The notes beneath the pieces are model-generated. The model was not told the origin of the DNA. It made no database searches and was given only the letters and a program-made list of their open reading frames with translations. Shown one piece after another: positions 50,590 through 59,474 of a stretch of 64,000 bases of DNA; the first letter of the stretch is position 1, and every line of letters begins with the position of its first letter. This DNA comes from Nitrospirota bacterium. GTDB taxonomy: Bacteria; Nitrospirota; UBA9217. The position numbers and the translations under genes are program-made. The stretch spans positions 62,001-126,000 of the forward strand of contig JALNZF010000003.1 of assembly GCA_023229435.1 (NCBI GenBank), in the 5' to 3' direction.

Positions 50590-51279
50590 ATGCTGAAAAC
50601 CATCGACGAAATACGAGACACAATTATCAGCAAATATGAGCCGGATCGGATCATTCTTTTCGGGTCACGCGCGACAGGTACGGCAACAGAAACCAGCGAT
50701 ATTGACCTCCTTATCCTGAAAGACACCAGGGACAGGCCGCTCGATCGCCGCATTCAGGTGGAAACACTGCTCGCCGACCGCGCCGTCCCGATCGATATCG
50801 TGGTTTACACACCGCAGGAAATGAACTATCTGTTTTCCATCGGCAGTCCGTTTGTGGAGGAAGTTATTGAAACCGGGAGGGTACTCTACATGAGAAAAGC
50901 CACTGAAAGCTGGATACGTGAAGCTGAAGAGGAACTTTCATCAGCCTCCATACTTCTAGATCATGGAAAATATAAAGCTGCATGCTACCACTGCCAGCAG
51001 TCCGTCGAAAAAGGTCTGAAAGCGTTGATCCTCGAAAAGGGAGACAAACCGGATAAGACCCACGACATTGTAGAAATGCTGTCCAGGGTCCAACGCCTTG
51101 GTTATGAAGTCGCTCTTCCGATGGATGATGCGGTATTATTGAACAGCATTTATAAAGGGCGGTATCCGACTGACGAAGGGCTATTGCCCCAGGGAGAACC
51201 GACAAAGGCCGACGCCAACCGTGTAGCAAGCGCCGCGGAACGTTTTCTCAAAAGCGCACGAGAGCTTTTGGAAAAGTGA
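50590..51279 (+). CDS. MNT nucleotidyltransferase fused to a HEPN domain
   Basis: Residues 1-100 are a minimal nucleotidyltransferase with 'LFGSRATGTATETSDIDLLIL' (GSR, then DxD). Residues 101-229 are a HEPN domain of the MNT-linked type ('CYHCQQSVEKGLKALIL', 'KTHDIVEML', 'RYPTDEGLLP'). These usually occur as two adjacent genes, where the MNT protein AMPylates and neutralises the HEPN toxin. Here they are one frame. The HEPN part starts at an internal Met101 (50890) with GGGAGG 9 bases upstream, so it could also be made alone. Confidence 0.88.
   Translation: MLKTIDEIRDTIISKYEPDRIILFGSRATGTATETSDIDLLILKDTRDRPLDRRIQVETLLADRAVPIDIVVYTPQEMNYLFSIGSPFVEEVIETGRVLYMRKATESWIREAEEELSSASILLDHGKYKAACYHCQQSVEKGLKALILEKGDKPDKTHDIVEMLSRVQRLGYEVALPMDDAVLLNSIYKGRYPTDEGLLPQGEPTKADANRVASAAERFLKSARELLEK
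50875..50892 (+). promoter_or_regulatory. Internal ribosome binding site and start within the MNT-HEPN gene
   Basis: GGGAGG at 50875-50880 precedes an in-frame ATG at 50890 by 9 bases, exactly at the domain boundary. The main start has no ribosome binding site. This arrangement predicts a separate HEPN-only product. Confidence 0.5.
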
Positions 51280-51344
51280 CCGCACTCATTAAAATAATCC
51301 CGGGCTATCGTTGTTGAACTCGAATAAAGTCGAAATCTCGCAAA

Positions 51345-51428
51345 TTCCGTCCTTCCCGTGCAAACGGGAATCCAGTCTTTTCAGGCATATGCTTGACCCT
51401 TGGATACCCGCTTTCGCGGGTATGACGA
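51345..51428. repeat. Palindromic repeat, 'CGGGAATCCAG' family
   Basis: CCGTGCAAACGGGAATCCAG and TGGATACCCGCTTTCGCGGG form two hairpin arms of a common environmental repeat. It is the main content of the 51280-51612 gap; no gene is seen there. Confidence 0.65.
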
Positions 51429-51612
51429 CTTCTAACGAAACCATCATTGTTGTTGAAGATGGAAATGCAATGGAATAGACTTGATGATTACGTGCCTGAG
51501 GCTACATGAGTTCTTTCACCATACGAGTTCCGCTCAGCCTTTTTTCGCTTGACGGCCCGCGTTGAAATAGCTATCATTACACAATAATCAGCATGCTGAG
51601 AAAGGGTTAAGA

Positions 51613-51864
51613 ATGACAAAAACCATCGAGGCCATATATGAACACGGCGTCTTTAAACCGGTAAAAAAACTGAAGCTCCCACTTCATGAGCGGTTCAAAC
51701 TTGTCATCACGTCCATTGAAGAGGAAGAACGAGCTGCGAAAAAACATACTGAGAAACAGAAAAAAGCGCTTCTTGCAATCGCGGGAACAGCGTCCGGCGG
51801 CCTCAGCGATGTAAGCGCGAATCATGACAAATACCTCTATGGCAAACCCTGTGGGAGTAAATAG
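51613..51864 (+). CDS. DUF104 (AF2212-like) antitoxin
   Basis: This 83-residue protein opens 'KTIEAIYEHGVFKPVKKLKL', diagnostic of the DUF104/AF2212 antitoxins that pair with PIN toxins. The C-terminal half is charged and would wrap the toxin. The stop codon is immediately followed by the ATG of the vapC-like gene, a classic toxin-antitoxin arrangement. Confidence 0.9.
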   Translation: MTKTIEAIYEHGVFKPVKKLKLPLHERFKLVITSIEEEERAAKKHTEKQKKALLAIAGTASGGLSDVSANHDKYLYGKPCGSK

Positions 51865-52284
51865 ATGGCTCCGGCCCCAACGATCCTTGTTGACACGTCC
51901 GCCTATTATGCCCTTAAGGACAAGGATGATGCCTTTCATACGCTCGCCCTTCTTTTTATTCAGACAAACGAATCCCCGGTAGCAACTACTGATCTCATCA
52001 TTATTGAAACCTTGAATCTGGTCAACCAGCGTCTTGGCCACCGTCAGGCAGTTGAGATCGGCAAAAAGCTGTTTGATCCGGCGGTCACCGATGTAATCAA
52101 AGTATCGGACGAGGACATCGCCCGCGCTTGGAGAATCCTTCAGCAGTATAAAGATAAGGGATTCAGCTTTACCGATTGCACTTCGTTTGCTGTCATGGAA
52201 CGGCTCAAAATCCGCGCTGCATTCGCTTTTGATGAACATTTCAGGCAATACGGACGCTTTACCGTTTATCCCGGCAGCGGATAG
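51865..52284 (+). CDS. vapC: PIN-domain toxin (VapC family)
   Basis: This 139-residue PIN ribonuclease has acidic residues in 'ILVDTSAYYAL', 'IIIETLNLV' and 'FTDCTSFAVMERLKI', all in the expected order. It probably cleaves tRNA or rRNA when freed from its antitoxin. The start codon abuts the antitoxin stop. All catalytic positions are intact, so the pair looks functional. Confidence 0.92.
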   Translation: MAPAPTILVDTSAYYALKDKDDAFHTLALLFIQTNESPVATTDLIIIETLNLVNQRLGHRQAVEIGKKLFDPAVTDVIKVSDEDIARAWRILQQYKDKGFSFTDCTSFAVMERLKIRAAFAFDEHFRQYGRFTVYPGSG

Positions 52285-52295
52285 CGCCAACAAGT

Positions 52296-52502
52296 TTGGT
52301 CAAAATATTCAGACGCAGCGATATCGACGTTATTGTGATAGCCGATGACTTCAAGGCCATGAACCTGAGAGAACGGCTTGAGCTTCTGGGTATCGCGGCA
52401 GGCAGGGACTTTGAACCAATCGAGGCTCTCGGCTATACTCAGGAAGAACTGGAATCCCGCAAAAAAGAAACATTCCTTGAAACGATACTGAAATCCACGT
52501 AA
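52296..52502 (+). pseudogene. Remnant of an MNT-type nucleotidyltransferase
   Basis: The frame begins at a TTG and reads 'RRSDIDVIVIADDFKAMNLRERLELL', the middle of a nucleotidyltransferase. The N-terminal part with the GSxxxG motif is missing, and the C-terminus looks complete. No ribosome binding site is present. It starts 12 bases after the vapC-like stop, so insertion of the toxin-antitoxin pair may have removed the front of the gene. Confidence 0.7.
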
Positions 52503-52676
52503 AGATAGTAAAACTCAAACGAAGAGTACTCCCTGAAACTCGCGCACTTATAGAAATAGAACAAATGCAAAGTTCATTCTGTAATCGTAACAATGTTTAC
52601 GCTTCTTTCTAAACGCATTTATCAGAAGGAAGCTTAGACTTAATCAGACAACCTTGGGACCAGAGGTGCCAATAAA

Positions 52677-53405
52677 ATGTCAGTCCGCCAAATAGCGGCC
52701 CAACTATTGATGGAGGGTATGTCCCCATTAGAAATTGCTCGTAAGATGGGGAAGAAAACCGACGAAATAAAACGTTTTCTACTTCTCCAGGTGGGTGAGC
52801 ACGAACTCCGATTATCTAACATCCTCTACAGTATTCCGCCCGACAGGAGGCAGGCATACAAGGATATAGTTCAGCGTTTCAGTACAAAGTCCGCAATGCA
52901 CCGAAGTGCTATCGCCCGCCGTCTAGACCCGGGCGAGCTTGATCTATTCCGCATCTCCTGTGATGCACCTCGAGGAGACCTGTACGTATCTGTAGCAGAC
53001 CTTGAAACGTTTTTGCATTCTAAGATCAGGACGATTCTCGTCACAGAATATGGCCCCGACGAATTGGGCTGGTGGCGAAAGGGCGTTCCAACGGAGATTC
53101 GAAAGCAATGCATTTCGAAGCGTGAGGAAGATGTGGTCCCTATGGATAACCCTTACAACTACACAACTTTTATTGACCTCTTTGATATCATGGACCAAAA
53201 CTGGTCACTCTTTACACAAGTTCTACCCCAGGTGTTAGCTGCGAACAAGAGGCACTTAAAAGAGGACTTTAGAAAGCTGAATTATCTACGGAACTGCATT
53301 ATGCACCCAGTCAGAGGTGCTGTTTTGGGAAAAGAAGAGCTTGATTTTGTGACCTGTTTACGGAACAAGTTTATGCAAGAAAAATGGCGCGACCATGTCC
53401 AATAA
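52677..53405 (+). CDS. HTH plus HEPN-type (Swt1-like) protein
   Basis: The 242-residue protein starts with a helix-turn-helix-like segment ('QIAAQLLMEGMSPLEIARKMG'). The C-terminal helical domain carries 'LNYLRNCIMHPVRGAVL', whose R-N-x3-H matches the Rx4-6H catalytic motif of HEPN ribonucleases, near residues 204-209. The middle region (50-170) is unassigned. It lies in the accessory stretch after a toxin-antitoxin pair. It is probably an RNA-cleaving defence or stress protein, but no direct evidence fixes its role. Confidence 0.6.
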   Translation: MSVRQIAAQLLMEGMSPLEIARKMGKKTDEIKRFLLLQVGEHELRLSNILYSIPPDRRQAYKDIVQRFSTKSAMHRSAIARRLDPGELDLFRISCDAPRGDLYVSVADLETFLHSKIRTILVTEYGPDELGWWRKGVPTEIRKQCISKREEDVVPMDNPYNYTTFIDLFDIMDQNWSLFTQVLPQVLAANKRHLKEDFRKLNYLRNCIMHPVRGAVLGKEELDFVTCLRNKFMQEKWRDHVQ

Positions 53406-53624
53406 CCTGCTGGCGGCTTAGTTCAACTTGCGTTTAGCGCATAGTAGGGCTTACTGATGCTTATTAGTCACCATTCTATGAAATTTAACACGTTTCATTC
53501 TGAATATATTAACACCTATCCAAAACATACACATATAATTGTCTTTACTTATTCTCAGTAATTTTGATAAACTGCCATTCGTTATTGTTGATTTCGGCGA
53601 AAAAGACTCCTTGGGAGAGCATAA

Positions 53625-55664
53625 ATGAGTAAATTGAAGAGAACTTGCGTCGTTTTTTCTTTCTTGTTTTTGTTTGTCACAATTTTATCATGTGGTAGCG
53701 ACGGCGGGGGTAGTACCGATAATCCCATGCCGGCAGCAACTACGAAAGCTATCACCGCTTTTTCATTCACAAGCCCAGCGTCGACGGGTATAATCAATGA
53801 GAGCGCAAAAACAATATCAGTAACCGTGCCTTACGGAACGAACGTGACGGCGTTGGTTGCCACATTTACGACAACGGGAGCAAGTGTTAAAGTTGGCATA
53901 ACCCTACAGTTAGGTGGCACAACTCCGAACGACTTTACAAGCACGGTGACATACACGGTAACTGCTGCTGACAGCTCAACAGCAACATACACAGTAACAG
54001 TGACTATAGCCGCAAGTTCCGCTAAAACTATCACCGCTTTTTCATTTTCAAGCCCAGTAGCGACGGGTGTGATTAACGAGATCACAAAAACAATTTCAGT
54101 AACCGTGCCGAACGGAACGATCGTCACAGCTCTTATTGCGTCATTTGCAACGACCGGCGCAAGTGTAAAGGTAGGCACGACCTTACAGGTAAGCGGCACA
54201 ACTCCGAACGATTTTACGAACCCCATTATCTATACGGTTACAGCTGCTGATAATTCGACAGTAATGTATACTGTAACAGTTGTTTTGGCGCCCGATACTT
54301 CTCCACCAGCGGTCATTTCATCTAGCCCTGCAGGTAATGAAATAAGCGTTTCTCTTTCAACAACAGTAACTGTTACGTTTTCTGAACTTGTAAATGTATC
54401 TACTGTTAACGCGACTACATTCACTTTGAGTGATGGTGTCAATCCTGTTTCAGGTACGGTATCTTGCAGCGGCTCAATGGCCATTTTTACCCCTTCCAGC
54501 CCGTTATTAAGAAACAAAACGTATACAGCAACAATATCTTCTGGAATCAAAGACATAGATGGCAATGCAACTGCAACAAATTATACTTGGAGTTTTAAAA
54601 GTGCCTGGACTATTCAAATCGGAACATCAGCTTCAGATGGTGCTAGAGATATTGTATTTGATGCGAGCGAAAATATTTACATGATAGGTAATACAGAGGG
54701 CAATTTTGATGGGCATACTAATGGTGGGTATCAAGACGTATTCCTAATTAAATATAATGCATCCGGTGTTAAACAATGGTCTAAACAATATGGGACTTCT
54801 GGAGTCGATTATGCAAATAATGTTGCTCTAGATGTAAGCGGCAATATATATGTAGCAGGTTGGCGGAGTGGCAGTGGTATTGTAGTAGATAAATTTGACT
54901 CATCAGGAACAACAATAATGTCCACAACGCTTTGGAATGGTGGAGATACCGCCATTCAGTCTGTTGCCATTGATTCAACAGGGAACATTTATGTCTCAAG
55001 TACAGATAAGTTTGTTCAAGCTAACCCAGCAGGAGTTGTTCAGTGGTCTCGAAGTGTTGGAACAACAATATATGGCCTGACAGTAGATTCGAATGATAAT
55101 GTTTACGTAACAGGATCCACAGATAAAGATATAAGGTATGGGTATCCTTTGATCTCAAAAACATTATTTGTAGCTAAATATAATTCTGCTGGTACACAAT
55201 TACTGGCAACCCAGTGTGGATTAACAGTTAGCACTCAAGCATATAATGTAGCTATAGATAACAGTGGCAATATTTATGCTGTTGGCATATTGGTAGATAA
55301 TCTGAATAAAAGCAATTGGATAATCGATAAATATAATTCATCAGGCTCAGAACAGTGGCTGAAGATCATATCAGGTGTCGAGGCCAGAGATGTCGTTATA
55401 GATACAAATGGAGACTTGTTTGTAGTCGGCACTACATATCAAGCAGGGAATGCAGCTGGAACCTTGATGAAGTTTGATGCATCTGGTAACAATCAGTGGT
55501 CAAGGACAATTAAAACTTTTGCATACCCATATGGCATAGCACTAGATACAAATGGCAATGCGTATGTCGCAGGTGATGTATCTGATAGCCTTGATGGAAA
55601 TATTTATTCAGGCTGGAATGATGCTTTTATTGTCAAATTTGACTCGGCTGGTGTTAAGCAATAG
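53625..55664 (+). CDS. Large lipoprotein with tandem beta domains, an Ig-like domain and SBBP repeats
   Basis: This 679-residue protein has lipoprotein signal 'TILSCGSDGGG'. Two near-identical domains follow at about 40-125 and 127-215 ('KTITAFSFSSPVATGVINE', DUF5018-like). An Ig-like Big_5 domain ('DTSPPAVISSSPAGNEISVS') reaches to about 325. Six or more SBBP beta-propeller repeats follow ('YNASGVKQWSKQYGTSG', 'VDSNDNVYVTGSTDK'). Codons are AT-rich compared with nearby core genes, suggesting transfer. It is probably a surface-anchored propeller; the ligand is unknown. Confidence 0.85.
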   Translation: MSKLKRTCVVFSFLFLFVTILSCGSDGGGSTDNPMPAATTKAITAFSFTSPASTGIINESAKTISVTVPYGTNVTALVATFTTTGASVKVGITLQLGGTTPNDFTSTVTYTVTAADSSTATYTVTVTIAASSAKTITAFSFSSPVATGVINEITKTISVTVPNGTIVTALIASFATTGASVKVGTTLQVSGTTPNDFTNPIIYTVTAADNSTVMYTVTVVLAPDTSPPAVISSSPAGNEISVSLSTTVTVTFSELVNVSTVNATTFTLSDGVNPVSGTVSCSGSMAIFTPSSPLLRNKTYTATISSGIKDIDGNATATNYTWSFKSAWTIQIGTSASDGARDIVFDASENIYMIGNTEGNFDGHTNGGYQDVFLIKYNASGVKQWSKQYGTSGVDYANNVALDVSGNIYVAGWRSGSGIVVDKFDSSGTTIMSTTLWNGGDTAIQSVAIDSTGNIYVSSTDKFVQANPAGVVQWSRSVGTTIYGLTVDSNDNVYVTGSTDKDIRYGYPLISKTLFVAKYNSAGTQLLATQCGLTVSTQAYNVAIDNSGNIYAVGILVDNLNKSNWIIDKYNSSGSEQWLKIISGVEARDVVIDTNGDLFVVGTTYQAGNAAGTLMKFDASGNNQWSRTIKTFAYPYGIALDTNGNAYVAGDVSDSLDGNIYSGWNDAFIVKFDSAGVKQ

Positions 55665-55776
55665 GCGAGCTTACCGTGAAGAGGATAACAACTTTTATCA
55701 CTTTTAGATTAAGCATGCGCTGTTATTCCGTGCGTTGATAATAGATTAACTGCCATTATTGAAAGGAGAATTACTA

Positions 55777-56331
55777 TTGTCAGTCATCGCATGCTTAGGT
55801 TGGGGCTCTCTCATATGGGATCCACGCGAACTTCCAATTCATCGTCAGTGGTTTGCTGATGGTCCTTTCGTGAATGTAGAGTTTGTACGCCAATCAGATG
55901 ATGGCCGAATAACTCTGGCCCTCGATCCCACCGCCGAACCTGTCCGTTCCCTCTGGGCTGTCATGGATGATACCGACATTAGGGCAGCACGCAAAGCACT
56001 TCGCAAGCGAGAAAACACCAGCTTGAGCAACATCGGCGTATGGTCTCAAGGTGAATCTAACCCTCCTCTAATAGCGGATCTTCCGAAATGGGCAAATTCA
56101 CGCGGCGTGCATTCAGTCATTTGGACAACCCTGCCGCCAAAGTTCAACGGGAAAAACGGGCATACCCCAAAGTGCGAACAAATCGTTACATATCTCAGTG
56201 GGCTAGTCGGAGCATCTCGGGATAACGCAGAACGCTACATTCGGCTGGCACCCCGACAGATCGATACGCAGTATCGTCGGCAAATCGAAGCTATTCTTCA
56301 TTGGACGCCAATTTGTTCATATCTCGTTTAG
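55777..56331 (+). CDS. Gamma-glutamylcyclotransferase-like fold protein
   Basis: The 184-residue protein opens 'SVIACLGWGSLIWDPREL', resembling the YGSLIW opening of the GGCT fold, and then has 'WSQGESNPPLIADLPKWANS'. The start is taken as the TTG at 55777, 8-10 bases after AAGGAG; a TTG at 55759 lacks spacing. The usual catalytic Glu of GGCT enzymes could not be placed with confidence, so activity is uncertain. It is a stand-alone gene between an AT-rich lipoprotein gene and a repeat fragment. Confidence 0.6.
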   Translation: MSVIACLGWGSLIWDPRELPIHRQWFADGPFVNVEFVRQSDDGRITLALDPTAEPVRSLWAVMDDTDIRAARKALRKRENTSLSNIGVWSQGESNPPLIADLPKWANSRGVHSVIWTTLPPKFNGKNGHTPKCEQIVTYLSGLVGASRDNAERYIRLAPRQIDTQYRRQIEAILHWTPICSYLV

Positions 56332-56348
56332 TTCATCCGGGATTTGGG

Positions 56349-56392
56349 AACAAATGGGGTCAGAACAAATGGGGTCAGACTTAAAGATTGAG
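56349..56392. repeat. Tandem 'AACAAATGGGGTCAG' repeat, REP/RAYT-type remnant
   Basis: Two direct copies of AACAAATGGGGTCAG are followed by ACTTAAAGATTGAG. The GGGGTCAG-ACTT core is the motif usually seen flanking REP-associated tyrosine transposase genes. No transposase remains here. Confidence 0.55.
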
Positions 56393-56510
56393 TTATAGGC
56401 AGACTACAATCAGAAATAGCTAATGGAAACTCAATGCAGTTTTGTTTAGTAGTAGGTATCATCGTCAGCATGTGACAATGCAAAGCATCACAGAATCAGC
56501 GAGGTGAAAT

Positions 56511-57635
56511 ATGTCCAAAGTTTATTTCTCCACCGCACGCACACTGAGATGGGATTACAGCCACAGTGTTCCGGGAAAGTTGGAATCCCTGCTCAAAAAA
56601 ATGAACTTCTCCGAACGGTTTGCCGAAGACGAGTGGGTTGCCATCAAGATGCATTGGGGCTCCCACGGCGCATTCCGCATCGTACCGCCGGTCATGATCC
56701 GCAAGGTGGTTAATGCCGTCAAGGAGGCAAAAGCAAAACCATTTGTCACGGACACGGTCCGGATCATGGGCCTCGACTATATAGAAGTGGCGAACCAGAA
56801 TGGATTGAACCACCTCTCCTGCGGAGCGCCGGTCGTTCTGGCTGACGGCCTGTACGGCAAGGACAGCATCCTGGTTAAGGCAGGCCCGATCCTCGGGGAG
56901 ATCGCGGTCGCCTCGGCAATTCATGATACACCTGCCATGGTCGTCTGCTCGCACATCAAGGGACATATAAACGCCGGCTACGCGGGAGCGCTCAAGAACC
57001 TGGCCATGGGCTGCGTCAGTTCGCGCCACCGCGAGCAGGGCTGGAAAAAAGGGCGCGGCGGGATGCACTGCCATGGAGAGATGGGGCTCCAATGGAACGC
57101 CGAGAAGTGCACGTTCTGCGAACAATGCAAGAGCATCTGCCCTCTCCACGCCATCGATTTCAAAGAGAGTACGTTTGTCGTTGACCAGAACAGCTGCTGG
57201 CACTGCGGCCGGTGCAGCCGGGTCTGTCAGGAAGGCGCGCTCACGCTTCCCCAGGACGATGTGATGTTCCAGAAGAGCCTTGCCGAAGCCGCGGCCGCGG
57301 TGCTCTCGACATTCAAGAAGGGAAAGGTCGTGTATGTCAATTTCCTGTTCCAGATCCAGCCCGAGTGCGACTGCATGCCCATCGCCGATGTGCCGGTCAT
57401 CCAGGACCAGGGCATCATGATATCCGATGATATCGTGGCCATTGAGCAGGCGTCAATCGATATGCTTAGGGCCGCCCCTCCCCTGCCCCAGTCCGCGGCA
57501 GAAGAAGCCGGCATCAAGCCCGGCGATGACATCATGTTCAAGCTCAATCCCCGGCCGATGCAGATCCAGATCGATGAAGCAGAACGGCTGGGACTGGGGT
57601 CGAAACAGTACGAGTTGGTCAAGGTGGAGCCGTGA
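56511..57635 (+). CDS. DUF362 protein with two 4Fe-4S clusters
   Basis: The 374-residue protein has a DUF362 domain (residues 1-190, 'VAIKMHWGSHGAFRIVPP'), then a ferredoxin with 'CTFCEQCKSICPLHA' and 'CWHCGRCSRVCQEGA', and a C-terminal extension containing 'FLFQIQPECDCMP'. GAGGTGAAAT precedes the ATG. Such proteins are common in anaerobes and are presumed cytoplasmic electron carriers or redox enzymes with unknown substrates. The pyruvate kinase gene follows 118 bases downstream. Confidence 0.9.
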   Translation: MSKVYFSTARTLRWDYSHSVPGKLESLLKKMNFSERFAEDEWVAIKMHWGSHGAFRIVPPVMIRKVVNAVKEAKAKPFVTDTVRIMGLDYIEVANQNGLNHLSCGAPVVLADGLYGKDSILVKAGPILGEIAVASAIHDTPAMVVCSHIKGHINAGYAGALKNLAMGCVSSRHREQGWKKGRGGMHCHGEMGLQWNAEKCTFCEQCKSICPLHAIDFKESTFVVDQNSCWHCGRCSRVCQEGALTLPQDDVMFQKSLAEAAAAVLSTFKKGKVVYVNFLFQIQPECDCMPIADVPVIQDQGIMISDDIVAIEQASIDMLRAAPPLPQSAAEEAGIKPGDDIMFKLNPRPMQIQIDEAERLGLGSKQYELVKVEP

Positions 57636-57753
57636 AGACAGACGAGAGACGATGGACGACAAACATATTATGCTATACTTCTCATTATATCTTTTCCCTG
57701 TACGCTGAATTCTGAACCGTGAACGCTGAACCCTGAACCCACGAGGTTTTAAA

Positions 57754-59178
57754 ATGCCCAAACGAACCAAGATCATCGCCACCATCGGTCCCGCATCAAG
57801 CACACCCGCCATCATCGCGAAACTCATCCGCGCCGGCATGGACGCGGCCCGGTTGAACTTCTCCCACGGCGAATGGGATGACCATACCAGACGCATCAGG
57901 CTCATCCGGGATGAGTCTGAAAAAGCGGGAAAGCCGATCGCCATTATCCAGGACCTGCAGGGTCCAAAGCTGCGCATCGGCGCTGTTCAAAATGACGCGG
58001 TGACATTAAGACGCGGGGACGCGCTGATGCTCACCACAAAGAAGGCCCTGGGTACGCGTGAGCTTATTTCCGTGACCTATCCCCGCCTTACCAGGGACCT
58101 GAAAAAAGGCGACACGGTTCTCCTGGACGACGGCAGGCTCGAGCTCAAGGTCCTGGCAAAGGCCGCAGGCGGCCTCCGATGCAAGGTTGTGCGCGGCGGC
58201 GTGCTCAGGAGCCACAAGGGAGTGAACCTGCCGGGCGCAAAACTCTCGCTGCCTTCGCTCTCTTACAAGGACAAGGCAGACCTCAGATTCGGCATCGCGC
58301 AGGGCGTGGACTATATCGCGCTCTCGTTCGTGCGCACGGCCAAGGACATCAGCGCCACGCGTCGGTTCCTCAAAATGCACGGCGTGGACATCCCGATCAT
58401 CGCCAAGATAGAAAAATTCGAGGCCATCCAGAACCTTGACGAAATCATCCGCGCGGCTGACGGCATCATGGTGGCGCGCGGCGACCTGGGGGTGGAAATG
58501 TCTCCCGAACAGGTGCCTCTGCTCCAGAAGAAGATCATCACGGCCTGCAACAGGGCTGAGAAGCCGGTTATCACGGCGACCCAGATGCTCGAAAGCATGA
58601 TCGAGAACCCCCAGCCCACGCGCGCGGAAACCTCGGATGTTGCGAACGCCATACTTGATGGCACGGACTGTGTCATGCTCTCGGGCGAGACCGCGGTGGG
58701 CAAATACCCGGTCCAGGCTGTCGAGGTCATGGCGAGGATCGCTGTGCAGGCCGAAACATCCCTGAATCCCTGGCCGCCCGATATCATGATCTCCGGCCCT
58801 GACGAGAGCGTGGCCCATGCCGCCTGCCGTGCGGCGGAGGAACAGCAGGCACGGGCGATCGTGACCTTCACGCAGTCCGGCTCCACTGCGCTCATGGTAT
58901 CGAAACACCGGCCCCGGATGCACATCATCGCGCCCACGCCTTTCGATCAGGTTGCCAGAAAGATCACTCTCTACTGGGGGGTGACACCGGTCATCCTGAA
59001 AACCAAACGCACCACCGACGACATGATCGCGAGCGTCGAGCGCGCAATGCTGTATCGCAAGCTCGCGAGGAAGAACGACCTCATTGTGATCACGGCCGGC
59101 GTGCCCATCGGCGTGGCAGGAAGCACGAACATGATGAAAATACACCGGATCGGCGAGGACAAAAGCCTTGAATCGTGA
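57754..59178 (+). CDS. pyk: Pyruvate kinase
   Basis: This 474-residue enzyme converts phosphoenolpyruvate and ADP to pyruvate and ATP. Motifs are 'TKIIATIGPASSTP', 'ARLNFSHGEWDDH', 'IAKIEKFEAIQNLDEII' with the catalytic Lys, 'ARGDLGVEMSPEQVP', and the C-terminal allosteric domain ending 'GSTNMMKIHRIG'. Length and order are standard. A CCCCTCACC-type repeat follows within 40 bases. Confidence 0.96.
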   Translation: MPKRTKIIATIGPASSTPAIIAKLIRAGMDAARLNFSHGEWDDHTRRIRLIRDESEKAGKPIAIIQDLQGPKLRIGAVQNDAVTLRRGDALMLTTKKALGTRELISVTYPRLTRDLKKGDTVLLDDGRLELKVLAKAAGGLRCKVVRGGVLRSHKGVNLPGAKLSLPSLSYKDKADLRFGIAQGVDYIALSFVRTAKDISATRRFLKMHGVDIPIIAKIEKFEAIQNLDEIIRAADGIMVARGDLGVEMSPEQVPLLQKKIITACNRAEKPVITATQMLESMIENPQPTRAETSDVANAILDGTDCVMLSGETAVGKYPVQAVEVMARIAVQAETSLNPWPPDIMISGPDESVAHAACRAAEEQQARAIVTFTQSGSTALMVSKHRPRMHIIAPTPFDQVARKITLYWGVTPVILKTKRTTDDMIASVERAMLYRKLARKNDLIVITAGVPIGVAGSTNMMKIHRIGEDKSLES

Positions 59179-59214
59179 CGGGTGAGCGAGCGGGGGCATT
59201 TGACCGCAAACCAA

Positions 59215-59300
59215 TCCCCCTCACCTCGGTCCTCTCCCTCGGTGGGGAGAGGATGGCAAACCTCCCTCGCCCCTTGCGGGAGAGGGCTGGGGTGAGGGGT
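59215..59300. repeat. CCCCTCACC-type palindrome downstream of pyk
   Basis: This full-length copy has both hairpins and the CCCCTCACC and GGTGAGGGG ends. It is closest to the copy inside mutL (26124-26207). It is placed where it could act as a 3' hairpin for pyk. Confidence 0.8.
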
Positions 59301-59416
59301 CTATTCAAGGTCAGACCTTCGCTCGAACAGATCAAGTTCTGAGGAAATAGCGTGCAGGGTCAGGATAGCATGACGGTTGAGCGGAACGAGGACATCTGCC
59401 GGGAAATCTCACCGAA

Positions 59417-59450
59417 TAAAAAAAGCCGGAACCTGTATGCAGGTCCCGGC
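59417..59450 (-). terminator. Rho-independent terminator of the leftward rubrerythrin group
   Basis: Read on the minus strand, GCCGGGACCTG pairs with CAGGTTCCGGC around a short loop and is followed by seven T. It lies 25 bases beyond the stop of the zinc-ribbon gene at 59475. Confidence 0.85.
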
Positions 59451-59474
59451 ATCCATCAACACGATCAAATCCCA

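Noticed and set aside
58006..59214. A 402-codon open frame on the minus strand
   Set aside because: It is antisense to pyruvate kinase, a certain gene; the frame is open only because of GC-rich codon structure.
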